A stretch of DNA of 64,000 nucleotides from Cristatella mucedo (GCA_009760855.2 WPIO01000023.1:5136501-5200500); one strand, 5' to 3'. Positions 1 to 10,110 are shown, counted from the first letter of the stretch. Numbers and translations: made by a program. Notes: a model not told the origin generated them from the sequence alone.

Positions 1-654
1 TTAAACTAATGAATTTTACGCTGCAGCGGGTGCTGTACACATCAGCGCTTCCTTGGAATACTCTGGAATACGTCGCCAGAGGTGAGGCATGAGCTGATTC
101 CTGATTTCTGTCGAGCTCTGATCTGTATTGCAGCCTTGTACTCTTCGTGCACATTCTCTTCGGCCATATTTGTGTGCAGTATCTGCGACTGCTGTGAGCG
201 CCTACTGCTTCTGCTGCTACAATTAGCGCATCGCCCTGAGCCGCGATTGCGCACTAGGTAAGGCGGTTGCTTTCACAGCGATTCCTGCGGTGGGCGATTC
301 TTTATCGCCACTGCAAGCGGTGGTGATAGCCATAAAGGCTCTTCTGTCACTATAAAAAAGGGCTGTTTAATCAGCTAGGATTTTTAATTTTTTTTCATAA
401 TTTCTTTTACCTGCGGCCAATTGGTACGCCATTGACACGGCGAAGCGTCAGGCCGCTGATGTATGTTATATTTCTTGGTGTCATATTTATGTTCTTGGTG
501 TTATATTTCTATCCGTTATATTTCTTGGCTGCTGTGATTCATCGAGCTCTCGTAAATGCACGCGTTGAGAGACAACAGTTAGTCTCGTTTACTGCTGTCG
601 TCTGCGCTGCGTCTCCGTGCTGTGTCTCCGTGAGAGACTCCACTAGAACATCTA

Positions 655-930
655 ACGAAACGACAACCACTCTCCTACTGCCGACTATGGCTCATCCTTT
701 TCAGCGGTCCTCAGCTGCTACTTCCACGATACTCACTACCTCAACTGCTCTCCTGACTCTGCTATGCTTCCAACTTTCTCTTTGTTGCGTGAGACGAAGT
801 CTGTTGGCTACCGAATGCGTACCGAAAGCCGCTTAGGCTGTGAGTGCGCTATACAAAACTCTCCTGCGTAACACCCACATGGTCTTTATGACTTTGTCGA
901 GTTACAGACAGAGATACATTACATAGAACT
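655..930 (+). repeat. LINE 3'-end repeat, copy 1
   Basis: Closely similar to 33740-34030 and 38370-38640 (shared strings such as CTGCTATGCTTCC and CGAAGTCTGTTGGCTACCG). In the copy at 33690 the preceding sequence encodes [14 protein letters not shown], typical of the end of a non-LTR reverse-transcriptase ORF, so this is the tail of such an element. Confidence 0.65.
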
Positions 931-1555
931 GCCGCCGCCGTAGCTACTATAATACAACATGACTCGTTGGCCTTGCCACGAGACTCAGCGCTCCACCTAC
1001 CGATCCGTCGGTCGTCCATCTGCAAGGGCAAGCACCGTAGCTTACGCCGTCCTTCTGGCAAAAAGAGGCGTAGTTCCAGGAGCCGCAACAGCGCGTCTGC
1101 ATTGTTTGTTCTGTTTGCATCCGGGCGGGCACCTCGCATTATTTTTTCTTTCAACTCACCGCGGATGTAAAACACGTCCAACGATATATACCCGAATGGA
1201 CCTATTTTGAAAAGCTTTCTCTCGCGTCAAAATTCGGAACGACTGAAGCAGTCCAGACGAGCTAAGGAAAGTTTTTCACTTCGAGCCTTCGGGAAGGGAG
1301 AACATCGCACACAGCACATCACAGTTCCTGGTTCTAGTGCTCTAGTTCTCTGCTTGAGCTGCTCCAGAGTTGCTGTTACACCCCACTCAAGGCGTAGCTT
1401 TGCGACGTCGTTCGCCAAGGTGTGGCTTTAAATTGACACTCGAGCGTTGGTGCCGAGTCGCGACGAGTGCGACGACCTGAAGGCATGTGTGTTCGCGTTC
1501 TGTGTGCCGAGCTGCAACCGCTACGTTCGTCGACGACCCGACTGAGTCCGCATCC

Positions 1556-1757
1556 GATTAGTGCAGGTCCGATTACCTGCTCGATTAGTGCAGGTCCGAT
1601 TACCTGCTCTATTAGTGCAGGTCCGATTACCTGCTCGATTAGTGCAGGTCCGATTACCTGCTCGATTAGTGCAGGTCCGATTACCTGCTCGATTAGTGCA
1701 GGTCCGATTACCTGTCCGATTAGTGCAGGTCCGATTACCTGCTCGATTAGTGCAGGC
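1556..1757. repeat. 27-bp minisatellite with hairpin unit
   Basis: Seven full copies plus a partial eighth of a 27-bp unit beginning GATTAGTGCAGGTCCGATTA. Copies are almost identical (one has TATTAG, one has CTGTCC). Each unit contains GCAGGT and ACCTGC separated by six bases, a small inverted repeat. Open frames across it are by-products of the repeat. Confidence 0.95.
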
Positions 1758-2000
1758 CTCCTTGCATGTGGTGGGCACCCCAACGCTAGTGATCTTACTT
1801 ATTAATAATAATTTAAATAATACATTTGTTATAGCACCCTAAGATAACTCAATCTCTCTCTAAGACACTTTGCATTTGCTGGAAAGGAAACGCGGTCAAA
1901 TGGTTAGTGGCAGCTCGGTCAATGACAACAAGCATAGTGTCACGCCGAAGGCTCGGCGGAGTAGGCTTAACCTGCCGCTTACCTAGCAGCGTAACCTACC

Positions 2001-2048
2001 GCCTAATGCCGTCGGGTACGCGTCTGCGCGCACCCGACGGCATTAGGC
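2001..2048. repeat. Perfect 17-bp-stem hairpin
   Basis: GCCTAATGCCGTCGGGT (2001-2017) and its exact reverse complement (2032-2048) are separated by a 14-base GC-rich loop. Perfect pairing of this length in old intergenic DNA suggests a recent or functional structure, such as the end of a small transposon. No partner end was found. Confidence 0.8.
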
Positions 2049-2709
2049 GTCGCAATAAGCTGGCCGCCACGAAACGAGCGTTTCTGGCGCTGACCTACTT
2101 ATCGTTAATAAAGGGGGTCGTGAGTCCGCGGCGTGAATTGGAAAGCGAGACTCATAAATTGGGGATTTTACTGAGCTTTATTCGCAAAGCGCACAAAGTC
2201 GCAGTGCGTCTAGCTCAGTTTTATCTCCACACTCCTCACAGGCTCTCAACAGCACAAGCACTCTTGTGGAGGGAATACGTCCCCCCCCCCACTTAGGCTA
2301 CCTAAGTCTATTGTGGGGAAAGACCCAAATGAGACGAGGAGCCCGAACCGGAGCCTAGACCCTGACTGGAGAACTAGAGATCCGCTTCCAATTTACGGCA
2401 GGAATACCCCACACACGTTACACCAAGCACTCTTGGCGAGACCACGTGCACGCGAGCACACACGAAACACAGAAGAAACACAGCAATGCGAGCACGGGTG
2501 CTATACGACCGTATTCGGTGGCGTCCACCGAATCCTCCTGGCGCTGTCTCGTCCTGTTCCATCAATCGCCGGCGAACAGCCCGCCCTCCTCCGTCGCTTT
2601 CAGAGAAACGAGTCAGGCAACTACCGGCGACGGCGTCGAGACGGAGCCGAAGATGAGGAAGAGGCCTAATGAGCGTCGCCCTATCATTATATAACTAGCT
2701 GGGACAATG

Positions 2710-2955
2710 GTGCTGACAACCCAGCCAATAGCAGTCACATCAGTGACCTCTGCGTCCCCTTGCTCACAGCTCGAGAACGCAGATGCTCTTTACCCACTTC
2801 TTTTGTTCTAACGAAAGCCGCCCACCAAATCTAGAATGGCTGGCGGTGACATCGACCTTGGGCAAGCGTTGCCCTATTCTCAAATTGCTAGCAGGAACTA
2901 AAGGGTTGACACTCCAGCCAATATCAATCACCTCAGCGACCTCTGCGTCCCCTTG
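2710..2955 (+). repeat. Diverged internal duplication
   Basis: Segments 2710-2763 and 2902-2955 share GACCTCTGCGTCCCCTTGCTC and the preceding CCAGCCAAT-type sequence at about 190 bp spacing. Nature unknown; no gene recognised. Confidence 0.5.
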
Positions 2956-3049
2956 CTCTGGGACAGAGGTGTTTTCCTGCTGAGCTATTATCATACACTC
3001 CAAAACTGAGTCAGGCCAGCGCTGTGCTACAATAGCACTGTTAGAGGTG

Positions 3050-3165
3050 GCATGCACAAGGTCAACATGCAAATATGGTTAATGGCAGCATGCACAGTGT
3101 CATCACAAATGAGCTCGAAAAGGACAAATCACACGGGCCCACCTAAATGGTGCGATAAATAGATA
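3050..3165 (-). repeat. LINE 3' UTR fragment
   Basis: Matches the 3' UTR of the LINE in PolB (26100-26220), with shared TGGCATGCACA, AACATGCAAATATGG and GGCAGCATGCACAGTGTC. Same orientation as the PolB insertion. Confidence 0.6.
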
Positions 3166-4364
3166 CTTATACAGCGCTACGTCATACTTCTGTATGAGAT
3201 ACGCACATGTAGTCTTGTAGTGGCGGCTGCAAGTAAAGCAGTGATTTCACAATTAAGAATGACCGGATGCTCTCGCTGAGGGCAAGGGTGCAAACAAATC
3301 TTGCCTGTAGAGGAGACCGATCCTGCAGACTTTAGTTTTGTTCCTACTAATTTTTAGCCGTTTACCTCTCCAGATTAGCGCTACTACAGAGATTTCAGAA
3401 TACGGTGCCGCCGCCTGCCATCCGCTGCGGGACCAAGCGCGAGAAAAGGTTTTAGCTTCTAGTGGGTTTGGGTCCCGAATTATTCACGTTCACCCCAGCA
3501 GCGGGGCTGGATTCAGTGCTCTACCTATCGAGTTGCCGATCCAACTTACTTTCATTCGATACTCAACCGAGATTCTCAAAGTCTCGAATCGCATGCCCGA
3601 ATCGTGGTGTACTGCGTCCATACATGAGTGCGCTTGCACTGCGAACTAGCTCCAGGCCGCAGCCGTAGCGCCTGCTTCGGTCGTATTGCGTATTGGCTGC
3701 ACTACTTACTTACGCCGGAAGGCTTGAGCAATTAGAGACCCCACCGGCTCCCTAGCAGTCTGTCATCGTGTCCTTAGTAAACCGGGAATGTGCAGTGACT
3801 GCAAAAGATGCAGCAGTTTCGAAATGTAGGGCGACCGGAAACCATCTGCGGTTGACTGCTGCCAACCGACAGAGAATTTTGCCTGGTAAATATACCCGAA
3901 AGTCTACCGGCAAGTAAGGTAACCACGGTGTGAGCCACGCATTTCTCGACTCTTTACCGATCAAACTGTCCTTCATTTGCTTTGTCGTGCGGCCTATTGA
4001 CTTATCTGTAGACGCATTTAGCTTAGGACTTGCTACCCGACACCCGCCTTCGTCCTTGAAGGCTGCAGTGGCCCAGTAGTTTTTCTCTCGGTACGTGTGC
4101 ACGTCGGCTGGAGAGCAAGAACGACAATCCGGATCTTAAGGGTTTATGACTCACCCTGGCTGTTAAGGCACGTGCAAGCATTTCGCATGCTGACATTAAA
4201 GTTTGAATCCAACGGGAGCTTAAGCAGTGTATAGCTAAATATATCTCAAAGTTTACCTTCCTGCCATGGCTGTGCAAGAGGCGCAGTCGTAGCCCGCTGG
4301 GAAAAGATCGTGGCAAGGGTCAGTCGACTTCGGTCGTTGGAAGCCTCTGTCCACTTTGAGTCCG
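3166..4364. other. Host DNA left of the element, no gene seen
   Basis: Only short open frames without recognisable motifs. No repeat was identified with confidence. Confidence 0.6.
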
Positions 4365-4532
4365 TGATGAGTGTTTTTCCCTTTCTCGACATCGTGAAAT
4401 TCTTCTCCAACCTCGGTTCCACCTTCGGTTGTCAAAAAATTCAGCGATATCGTAAAAGGAAAAAACACTCATCACCAAATTCAATCGTTTCTGTTACTTT
4501 GTTGAATAAACTGATAGTTTTAATATTTAATA
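4365..4532 (+). repeat. Left terminal inverted repeat
   Basis: About 168 bp that reappear as the reverse complement at 27878-28046 with scattered mismatches and small indels. The outer 110 bp (4365-4475) are also self-complementary: the arm TGATGAGTGTTTTTCC near 4365 pairs with the arm GGAAAAAACACTCATCA ending at 4475. A central loop contains CCTCGGTTCCACCTTCGG. The inner part (4476-4532) is a plain inverted repeat shared with the right end. Confidence 0.93.
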
Positions 4533-4572
4533 AGCATAAATATTTAAATGTTTTCAAAATTTTATAGACAAA

Positions 4573-4971
4573 ATGCCAGATTTAAGAAAAGATTTTGCCC
4601 TTAAAAAATATGAAGAAACTATTCAATTTAATAAAAAAATTAGATCATGTCTAATAAAATTAACAAGAGCTAGATACGCAATTAAATTTGTAAATATAGT
4701 AATAGCATTAGGAGTAACTGTTTCCTGTACTTATATTCAAATAATCCCAGCTATTAGTCATGCTGTCACTTTCTTTTCAGCACTATCAGTAATGTTTGTA
4801 TCAGTTGATGGTGTACTATCAGAAATAGATAAACGTAAAAGAAATGCTTTAAATTCTAATTCTGAAATTATCTCAAAGATTACTGATGCTTTATCTGATG
4901 ATGAAATTACAAAAGAAGAATTTGAAGGACTTGTATTGGGATGTTCACAAACTGAAATTAATGTTGGTTAA
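4573..4971 (+). CDS. Small membrane protein, unrecognised
   Basis: An unbroken 132-residue reading frame, the first gene inside the left terminus. It begins just after a TTATAGACAAA box that matches the element's start-site motif. I do not recognise the family. The N-terminus is basic and charged. Two hydrophobic stretches (about residues 35-54 and 58-75) suggest a hairpin membrane protein. The C-terminal third is acidic and contains DALSDDEITKEEF, which looks like half of an EF-hand, but a full loop with partner helix is not evident. It ends by overlapping the 3' end of the integrase gene on the other strand by 14 bp. It is one of the few intact genes in the element. Confidence 0.6.
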   Translation: MPDLRKDFALKKYEETIQFNKKIRSCLIKLTRARYAIKFVNIVIALGVTVSCTYIQIIPAISHAVTFFSALSVMFVSVDGVLSEIDKRKRNALNSNSEIISKITDALSDDEITKEEFEGLVLGCSQTEINVG

Positions 4972-5829
4972 TTACTTGCAACTCCTCTCTAACAAAACTT
5001 CTCTTAACATCATTTACGAAGTATCTAGTCGGTTGTTCTCGCAATACCATTATCCTAACAATAGCATGTTTAGTCAAACTCCATATTGGATCTGTAGCTC
5101 TTCTTCTTTTTCCATCTTCTCCTTCTCCTGGTTCTAATAAATATCTAACAGTTGATCCTAATTCTAATAACTATTCTTCTTCTCATACTTTTCTATTGTA
5201 TTTTGGTTTCTTTAGTTTTACTATTTTTTTTATTGCTTTAACAGATTTTTTTCCATTATCTCTTGTACTATTATTATTTAGATAATCAATAATCTTTGGT
5301 AAATTATCGATCCACTCTTTATTTATAGTATAATCTCCTTTATTAATACTTTCTAATTCCTTTTCATACTGTGCAATAAATGCTCTCTCAGCAACTGTTC
5401 TATTCATTCTTTCAACTAATGCAGCACTCTTTTTAGTAGTACCTTCTATAAGACGTGTTTCATGTCTTTTCATTTCTTTAGCAAACTCTCCTTTGAACTC
5501 AGATCCTGGATCTACTGTTATCTTTTTAGGCCATTTCAAAGGATCTTTACTATAAATATCTATTATTGCTTGTGTTACTTCTGTAGAAGACTTTGTTTTA
5601 AGCAGTCTTGAATCTTTATATCTACTTGCAACATCAATAACACTCAAAGAATATTTATATCTATAATTATTAGGCATATATAGCATATCTGCTTGATGGT
5701 TTTCATTAGGTTCAACTACATGAAAGAAACCTTGTGGAATATTCTTAGGTCTTGGTTTGAATACTTGACTTATATCTGAATCAGGATTGAACTTACCTTC
5801 TTTTTTTCTTTTAGAGTTAAAAACGACAT
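4958..5829 (-). pseudogene. Polinton integrase (rve family), broken
   Basis: A retroviral-type DDE integrase that would insert the element DNA into host chromosomes. Visible landmarks are an early Asp (NHQAD), VDPGSEFKGEF with the second Asp, and VERMNRT with the catalytic Glu. Downstream of these a C-terminal chromo-like tail contains RRATDPIWSL and RSFVREELQ, typical of Polinton integrases. The frame is interrupted by TGA (5183-5185) and TAG (5171-5173), and by a one-base frameshift in a T run just after the start codon near 5820. No zinc-binding N-terminal HHCC domain is seen, so the protein is short for a retroviral integrase. The start ATG abuts a palindromic CTATAG box shared with the divergent zinc-ribbon gene. 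Confidence 0.9.
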
Positions 5830-5842
5830 TCTATAGAGAATG
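5827..5842. promoter_or_regulatory. Shared divergent promoter box between two start codons
   Basis: The 16 bases CATTCTATAGAGAATG hold the start codons of both divergent genes (integrase leftward, zinc-ribbon rightward) around one near-palindromic CTATAG core. The two ATGs are only 10 bp apart. Its promoter function is inferred from the recurrence of this box at other gene starts in the element. Confidence 0.6.
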
Positions 5843-6298
5843 GAAATATTTTGCGATACGTGCTTAAATATATTTAATGAAATTGAATACCTTGAAACAG
5901 GTCATCCTTATTGTAAACCACTAAAATTAAAAAGACCAAAACAAAAGTAAGAAATACGTTGTGATAAATGAGATTTAGATATGAGTAAGACAAAATTTGA
6001 TTCTAGCCTTTCACAAAATAGTGAAGTAATCATTTGTTCATGCTGTAACATAAATTCTAATTATTAAAAAAAAGAAAAACCAACTTAAATATATTCTTTA
6101 GTAAAGCAACATTTTAAAAGTGGATGCTATCCAACCTTAGGCATACATAGATGTTTAGAACATGAATAAATATGTTTTATTTCAAAACTATTTCCACTTG
6201 TTAAAGGTAAGCATTAAGCAACAAAGTTAAAAGAGTCGATAGTTTTAATAGTTCACTTATACTTTTCAGGAGGGTACATAACTAACCAAGACCTTTAA
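5840..6298 (+). pseudogene. Cys-rich zinc-ribbon protein, nonsense-riddled
   Basis: A single 152-codon frame runs without any frameshift but contains six stops: TAA 5948, TGA 5969, TAA 6065, TAA 6086, TAA 6167 and TAA 6215. The N-terminus has CDTC followed by a GHPYCKPLK segment, then RCDK and CSCC, the spacing of a small zinc ribbon often seen beside Polinton integrases. The C-terminal part (from about residue 90) has further Cys and His residues and a hydrophobic stretch. Its last 33 bases overlap the end of the fibre gene on the opposite strand. Role unknown, possibly nucleic-acid binding. That the six stops are nonsense mutations rather than recoding is an inference, discussed in the findings. 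Confidence 0.65.
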
Positions 6299-7119
6299 TT
6301 TCTCAAGGCTTTCAACGAAGTAATACTCAGTTGGTAATCTACTGAAATAAGCATAATCCTTTAAGTTAACACCAGTTGGAGAAGTATTTATAGCTCTTAC
6401 ATCACCAGATACGACTGTTGTATCCCTATTAGATCTAAGAAATACACAATTAGATGATCCGACAACCATAACATTCAATATTGTTATTGGTGGAGCCATT
6501 TTATTTGTCCATGAGTAAGGTGATAATAGTTTTAGTATTGAATTTAATGCTTAAGGTCCATTGAGATTGATATTGCTTCCGTTATTTTTTTAACTGTTTT
6601 ATCTACATAATTCTTCGTTGCAACGTCAGAAGAATTAACAGGCTCTGCAACATTTGTAATTGAATTTCCACCCATATTTATATATGTTTTTGAAGGATAA
6701 TTCTTTAGTAATACATCTCTTTTCATTCCACCATAAGTAACACAATAGTCATCATTTAGAACAACTGGATTGGTATTTCCTGAATTCCAATAAGTAGATG
6801 TTATAGCAAAGCTATTCATGTTCAAATCTCCTAGCATTGTATCACCAGTTTTTTTAACATAATTATTTACTTGACTAACATTTACTCCATCAGTAGGATT
6901 AATACCTGCACTAGGATTTGTAATACGTTTACCAGCAAGATTCATTGTTATTCCTGAATTAACAACAAAGTTTGCATCAGCATAAGCTTTTGTAACAGCA
7001 TCAAAGTCATTAACAGGATCGGCTAAATTTCTAATTCTATTTCCATTCGCATCAAGATCTGAAAGAATGAAACCACTATTCTTTTATACATAGTCTTCAT
7101 TATGAAACTTTTTGTTCAT
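6266..7119 (-). pseudogene. Fibre-like protein A, broken
   Basis: Contains repeated segments of the form N-(x)2-I-(x)-N-L-(x)-(D/E)-P-V-N-(x)2-D-(A/V)-(x)2-K-(x)-Y-(x)-D, as in phage tail-fibre and Polinton fibre proteins. Examples are NRIRNLADPVNDFDAVTKAY and NSITNVAEPVNSSDVATKNY. The C-terminal third lacks repeats and may be a receptor-binding or trimerising head. Breaks: TAA at 7084-7086 (codon 12) and a one-base loss near 6555. The start lies directly behind a TATATAG box, with only seven bases from box start to ATG. Three related genes sit at 18424-21103 on the plus strand. Confidence 0.75.
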
Positions 7120-7126
7120 CTATATA
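7120..7126 (-). promoter_or_regulatory. TATATAG box touching the ATG of fibre A
   Basis: On the minus strand TATATAG is followed immediately by the ATG at 7119, the tightest example of the element's start-site box. Function inferred from recurrence. Confidence 0.55.
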
Positions 7127-7145
7127 ATTATTTATTAATAATTTT

Positions 7146-7873
7146 TTATCTTTCTAACACTTCTATAACTATTGGAATAATTCTTGCAAATCTATAATGA
7201 TCTTCTTCTTTAACTACTTGTACTTCTACATTTTTTATATAGTATTTGATATCATAACCAAATTTTTTTATTTGAGAATCTACCATAATCACTTCTTATA
7301 TCAAATTTAAGATCATAAGACTTTTCATCTTTAAGTAAATACATAAACAACGGCTCTCTTATCGGCATATCAAAAACATAACTTGTAGGTGATCTAACTG
7401 ATCCAGTTGCAACATAATCTTTAGGTGCTTCTTTACAATTCAAACCTTCAACAAAGATTCACTATAAAAAGATCTGCTTAGTTTCAATACATGTAACCCA
7501 AGTAGACATTGAGCTAGGTATTGTTTTCTTACAAATCCTTCAATTATACTACGACTCCATAAGCATTTTATCTCAATCAACGTATCTTTATCTACAATTC
7601 CATCAAGGGAATATCTATACACCCATCACTGGTAAAGCAATCGTTTGCATTCTCTATCTTTCTATTTAATTTCATTTCTAGAAATTTAGTGGCAATAGGT
7701 TCAAACACCTTTCCAAATAAAAACGGAGGAAATTTCATTGGTTGAGAGTTAGCAATATATTTTTTTAGTTTTCTATTTGAAATTAATTCTATATCATGAT
7801 CTGTTTGTGAACCAAATATCATATTATTTCCTAGAATAGAATAAATTTCTGAACCTCCAATATTTAACTTCAT
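7146..7873 (-). pseudogene. YqaJ-like PD-(D/E)XK nuclease, broken
   Basis: The N-terminal GGSEIYSILG and SDGCIDIP segments, followed in another frame by SLDGIV, then LIEIKC and QYLAQC, give the order of the lambda-exonuclease/YqaJ family. In that family the Asp of DG and the Glu/Lys of EIKC coordinate metal. Such enzymes process DNA ends in viral recombination. The gene starts 10 bp after the capsid stop on the same strand and has no clear TATATAG box, so it may be co-transcribed with the capsid gene. At least three frameshifts occur, near 7620, 7445 and 7265. It ends at 7146, 27 bp before the fibre A start. Confidence 0.75.
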
Positions 7874-7882
7874 AGAATTTTT

Positions 7883-9484
7883 CTACTCATCTGAACCTTG
7901 TATGCAATTTGTTTTTGCATTGTATTTAGACATAATAATTTTATTAAAAATCTCTTTTATCATAACTGAATTCTCCTCTACTACAATGAAGTTTGCACCA
8001 TTTCCATTAGATGTTAGTTCAGCGGTATTTTCACAAATAGATAAATAGTGAATAATTATTTGAGTTCCATCATTTGGTAAAAGACTATTAAATTCAACTG
8101 TACATCTAGTCTTGAGATTTTTCTAAGAGGTTCGTCATTATATTGAAGATCAATAACGTGAATTGGATAAAGAGAAAACCATTCAGGGTAAGTAACTCCA
8201 ACAGGTTCAGTAACCTCATTAAGTCCAAGATATTGTTTTCTAAACGTTGTAAAATCCATATATTCTGGTGAACACTTTCCAAGTTTTGGTGCACTTGCTC
8301 TTAGAACTGCTGGGTATTGTTTTGAACCATTTGCATACACTGAAACGTTTTTAATTTCACAGTGATTGTAAGTACACGAATTTCCTACATATGAAGTGTA
8401 TTTCTTATAGTTTTGAGCTGCAGCAATTAGCCATCTAACTTTATCCATTTTATTTTGAACTGATAATGTTTTAGTAAATTTAGTGCCTTGATTAAGAGAA
8501 GTTATTGTAATATTTTCATATCGTCTAACTCTATAGTTAAGTCTTATTTTCTTTATTTTTCACTTGATATCAGCAAGTGATCTCTGAACACTTTCTTCAG
8601 GAGTTACACATGGAACCATTAACCTCATTTTTGACATTGCAATTTTAAAAGTTGTATAAGCACCATCACCAGCAGCAGCTGCTGTACTTCTAGGAGTTAT
8701 AGTATTAGTAGTATTTGCAGCAGCACCCGTTGGACCAGTCATTATAGCATCATAATCAGGCCCACCAACTCTTGTCATTTCAAGTGTAAAAGGAATGTTA
8801 TAAAGAATTGTATTCATATCAGCACAAAACCAGAAATTCGTGATAGTGGACGCGCAATGCTATAAGTACCAACGTCAGCATCAACTTCAATCATATTATT
8901 TATAAGAGCTCTCCTATAAAGGAATCTAATGTGTGAACAACTTGTTCTATTATTAGTAACAACACCAGAAGCATTAGGATTACTATAAGTATTTCCTGCA
9001 GTCATATCATCCAGTGAATTTGCTTCATCGTTTTTCCAGCCAGTTGCAGGTCCTTCAGTTCTATTATAGTCATTTGGATAACATAGAAGCCCCATCAGCG
9101 TTGAAGCACTTCCAACTCCTTCTTTTAGTGAAAAGCTTTCAATTTCTTCTGTACCAAGTCTAGTTCTCGTACTCTTAAATAACCAGGCACCAGCGTTGTT
9201 AACAAGTCCTACTGCAAGACTACGTTTTAAAACACCAGGCGGATCACTAGCGTTAGCGGGTGCGGCTCCAAGTCAAGTCCTTCAGGAAGAAGATAAGCGT
9301 CAGATAGAGCATAAAATATTTGTTGTTCACCAGGTAGAGGGAATGTAACTAGTTTTCCAGGAATATTGTCGTTTTAATTTCCATTACTTTGGTAAAACTC
9401 TCGATAATGATAATCTACAAGTTTATAATCATGGAAATCAGGATCTCCTAATTCAAGTATACTATCGATGGGTGCACTTGCCAT
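7883..9484 (-). pseudogene. Major capsid protein (double jelly-roll), broken
   Basis: About 535 codons, the usual size for a Polinton double-jelly-roll capsid protein. The best landmark is the C-terminal half: PEYMDFTTFRKQYLGLN, then a segment YPIHVIDLQY, as in the animal Polinton capsid proteins often annotated as F54H12.2-like. Upstream, LVTFPLPGEQQ and LLCYPNDYN belong to the first jelly roll. It would form the icosahedral shell. Breaks seen are TAA 9374-9376, TGA 8560-8562 and frameshifts near 9268, 8826 and 8098. The start follows a TATATAG box at 9492-9498. It is followed by YqaJ and preceded by the virion-protein block, so it sits in a structural gene cluster. Confidence 0.85.
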
Positions 9485-9491
9485 TTCTTCT

Positions 9492-9498
9492 CTATATA
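9492..9498 (-). promoter_or_regulatory. TATATAG box before the capsid gene
   Basis: Minus-strand TATATAG lies 7 bases before the capsid ATG (9484). Same box as at most other gene starts in the element. Confidence 0.5.
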
Positions 9499-9506
9499 AA
9501 AAAAAA

Positions 9507-10101
9507 CTAAAAATTAATTTCTACTTTGAATATATATTCAGCTCCTATCTTTTTCTTCATATTTCCACCTTAACCATCAGGTCTAACATACGGAACAACA
9601 GCTTTCTATTTTATTTCTTTTCTCGATTTTTTAATGTTTTTGGATCATTTTCTGTATGAGTTTCTGAATAGTCTTCTACTTATTCTTCCATTTTTACTTT
9701 TCGACTTTTTTTAGTTTTTGGTTTAAGTCTCTCGAGCGTAGATAATCTAATTCAAAGATCTAACTCTTTCATTTTTCTTTCATAATCTTTTTCTTTCTTT
9801 CGTTTTTCTGATTAATACTCTAATTCTTTCTTTCTTTTTTCTTCTTCAAGTTTATCCTCCATCTCTCTACGGTTAACAGCATAATCTTGATCTATCTTTT
9901 CTTTTTTGTTCGTAATTCAGCTAGTTTCCTTTCTTGATGCATTTCAATTCCTTTATTAGCAATGTTCATGCTTAGACCAGTTAATCCAGTTAAAACAGGT
10001 GCTACTTTTCCAACGCCATCTATTACTTTATCTAAAACTCCAGACCCATAATACTTTCCTCCTCTTATATTACCATGACCGATCCTTGCATAACTCCCCA
10101 T
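9507..10101 (-). pseudogene. Small virion-like protein with charged coiled coil, broken
   Basis: Not recognised as a named family. The N-terminus is glycine-rich (GGKYYGSGVLDKV) and runs into a hydrophobic stretch (about residues 25-50). The rest is a very Lys/Glu-rich helix, probably coiled coil. Its place between the capsid gene and the virion paralogues suggests a minor virion or core protein, and this is an inference. The intact frame ends at 9892. Following a frameshift near 9905, the coding signal continues to 9507 through several stops (TAA, TGA, TAA and others). A TATAGAGAAATG start context is present at 10101. Confidence 0.5.
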
Positions 10102-10110
10102 TTCTCTATA

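Noticed and set aside
432-836. 134-codon open frame near the left edge
   Set aside because: Its second half is the LINE 3' repeat also found at 33740 and 38370; no conserved domain.
1556-1757. CRISPR array or a repeat-protein gene
   Set aside because: Units are contiguous with no spacers, and the open frames on both strands are a by-product of a 27-bp period.
4359-4364. Clean 6-bp target-site duplication of the element
   Set aside because: Left AGTCCG and right ATCCG match only with a missing base, so the duplication is at most degraded and not claimed as a feature.
5183-5686. LTR retrotransposon integrase
   Set aside because: No reverse transcriptase or LTR nearby; the RRATDPIWSL/RSFVREEL tail and the PolB, capsid and protease neighbours indicate a Polinton.
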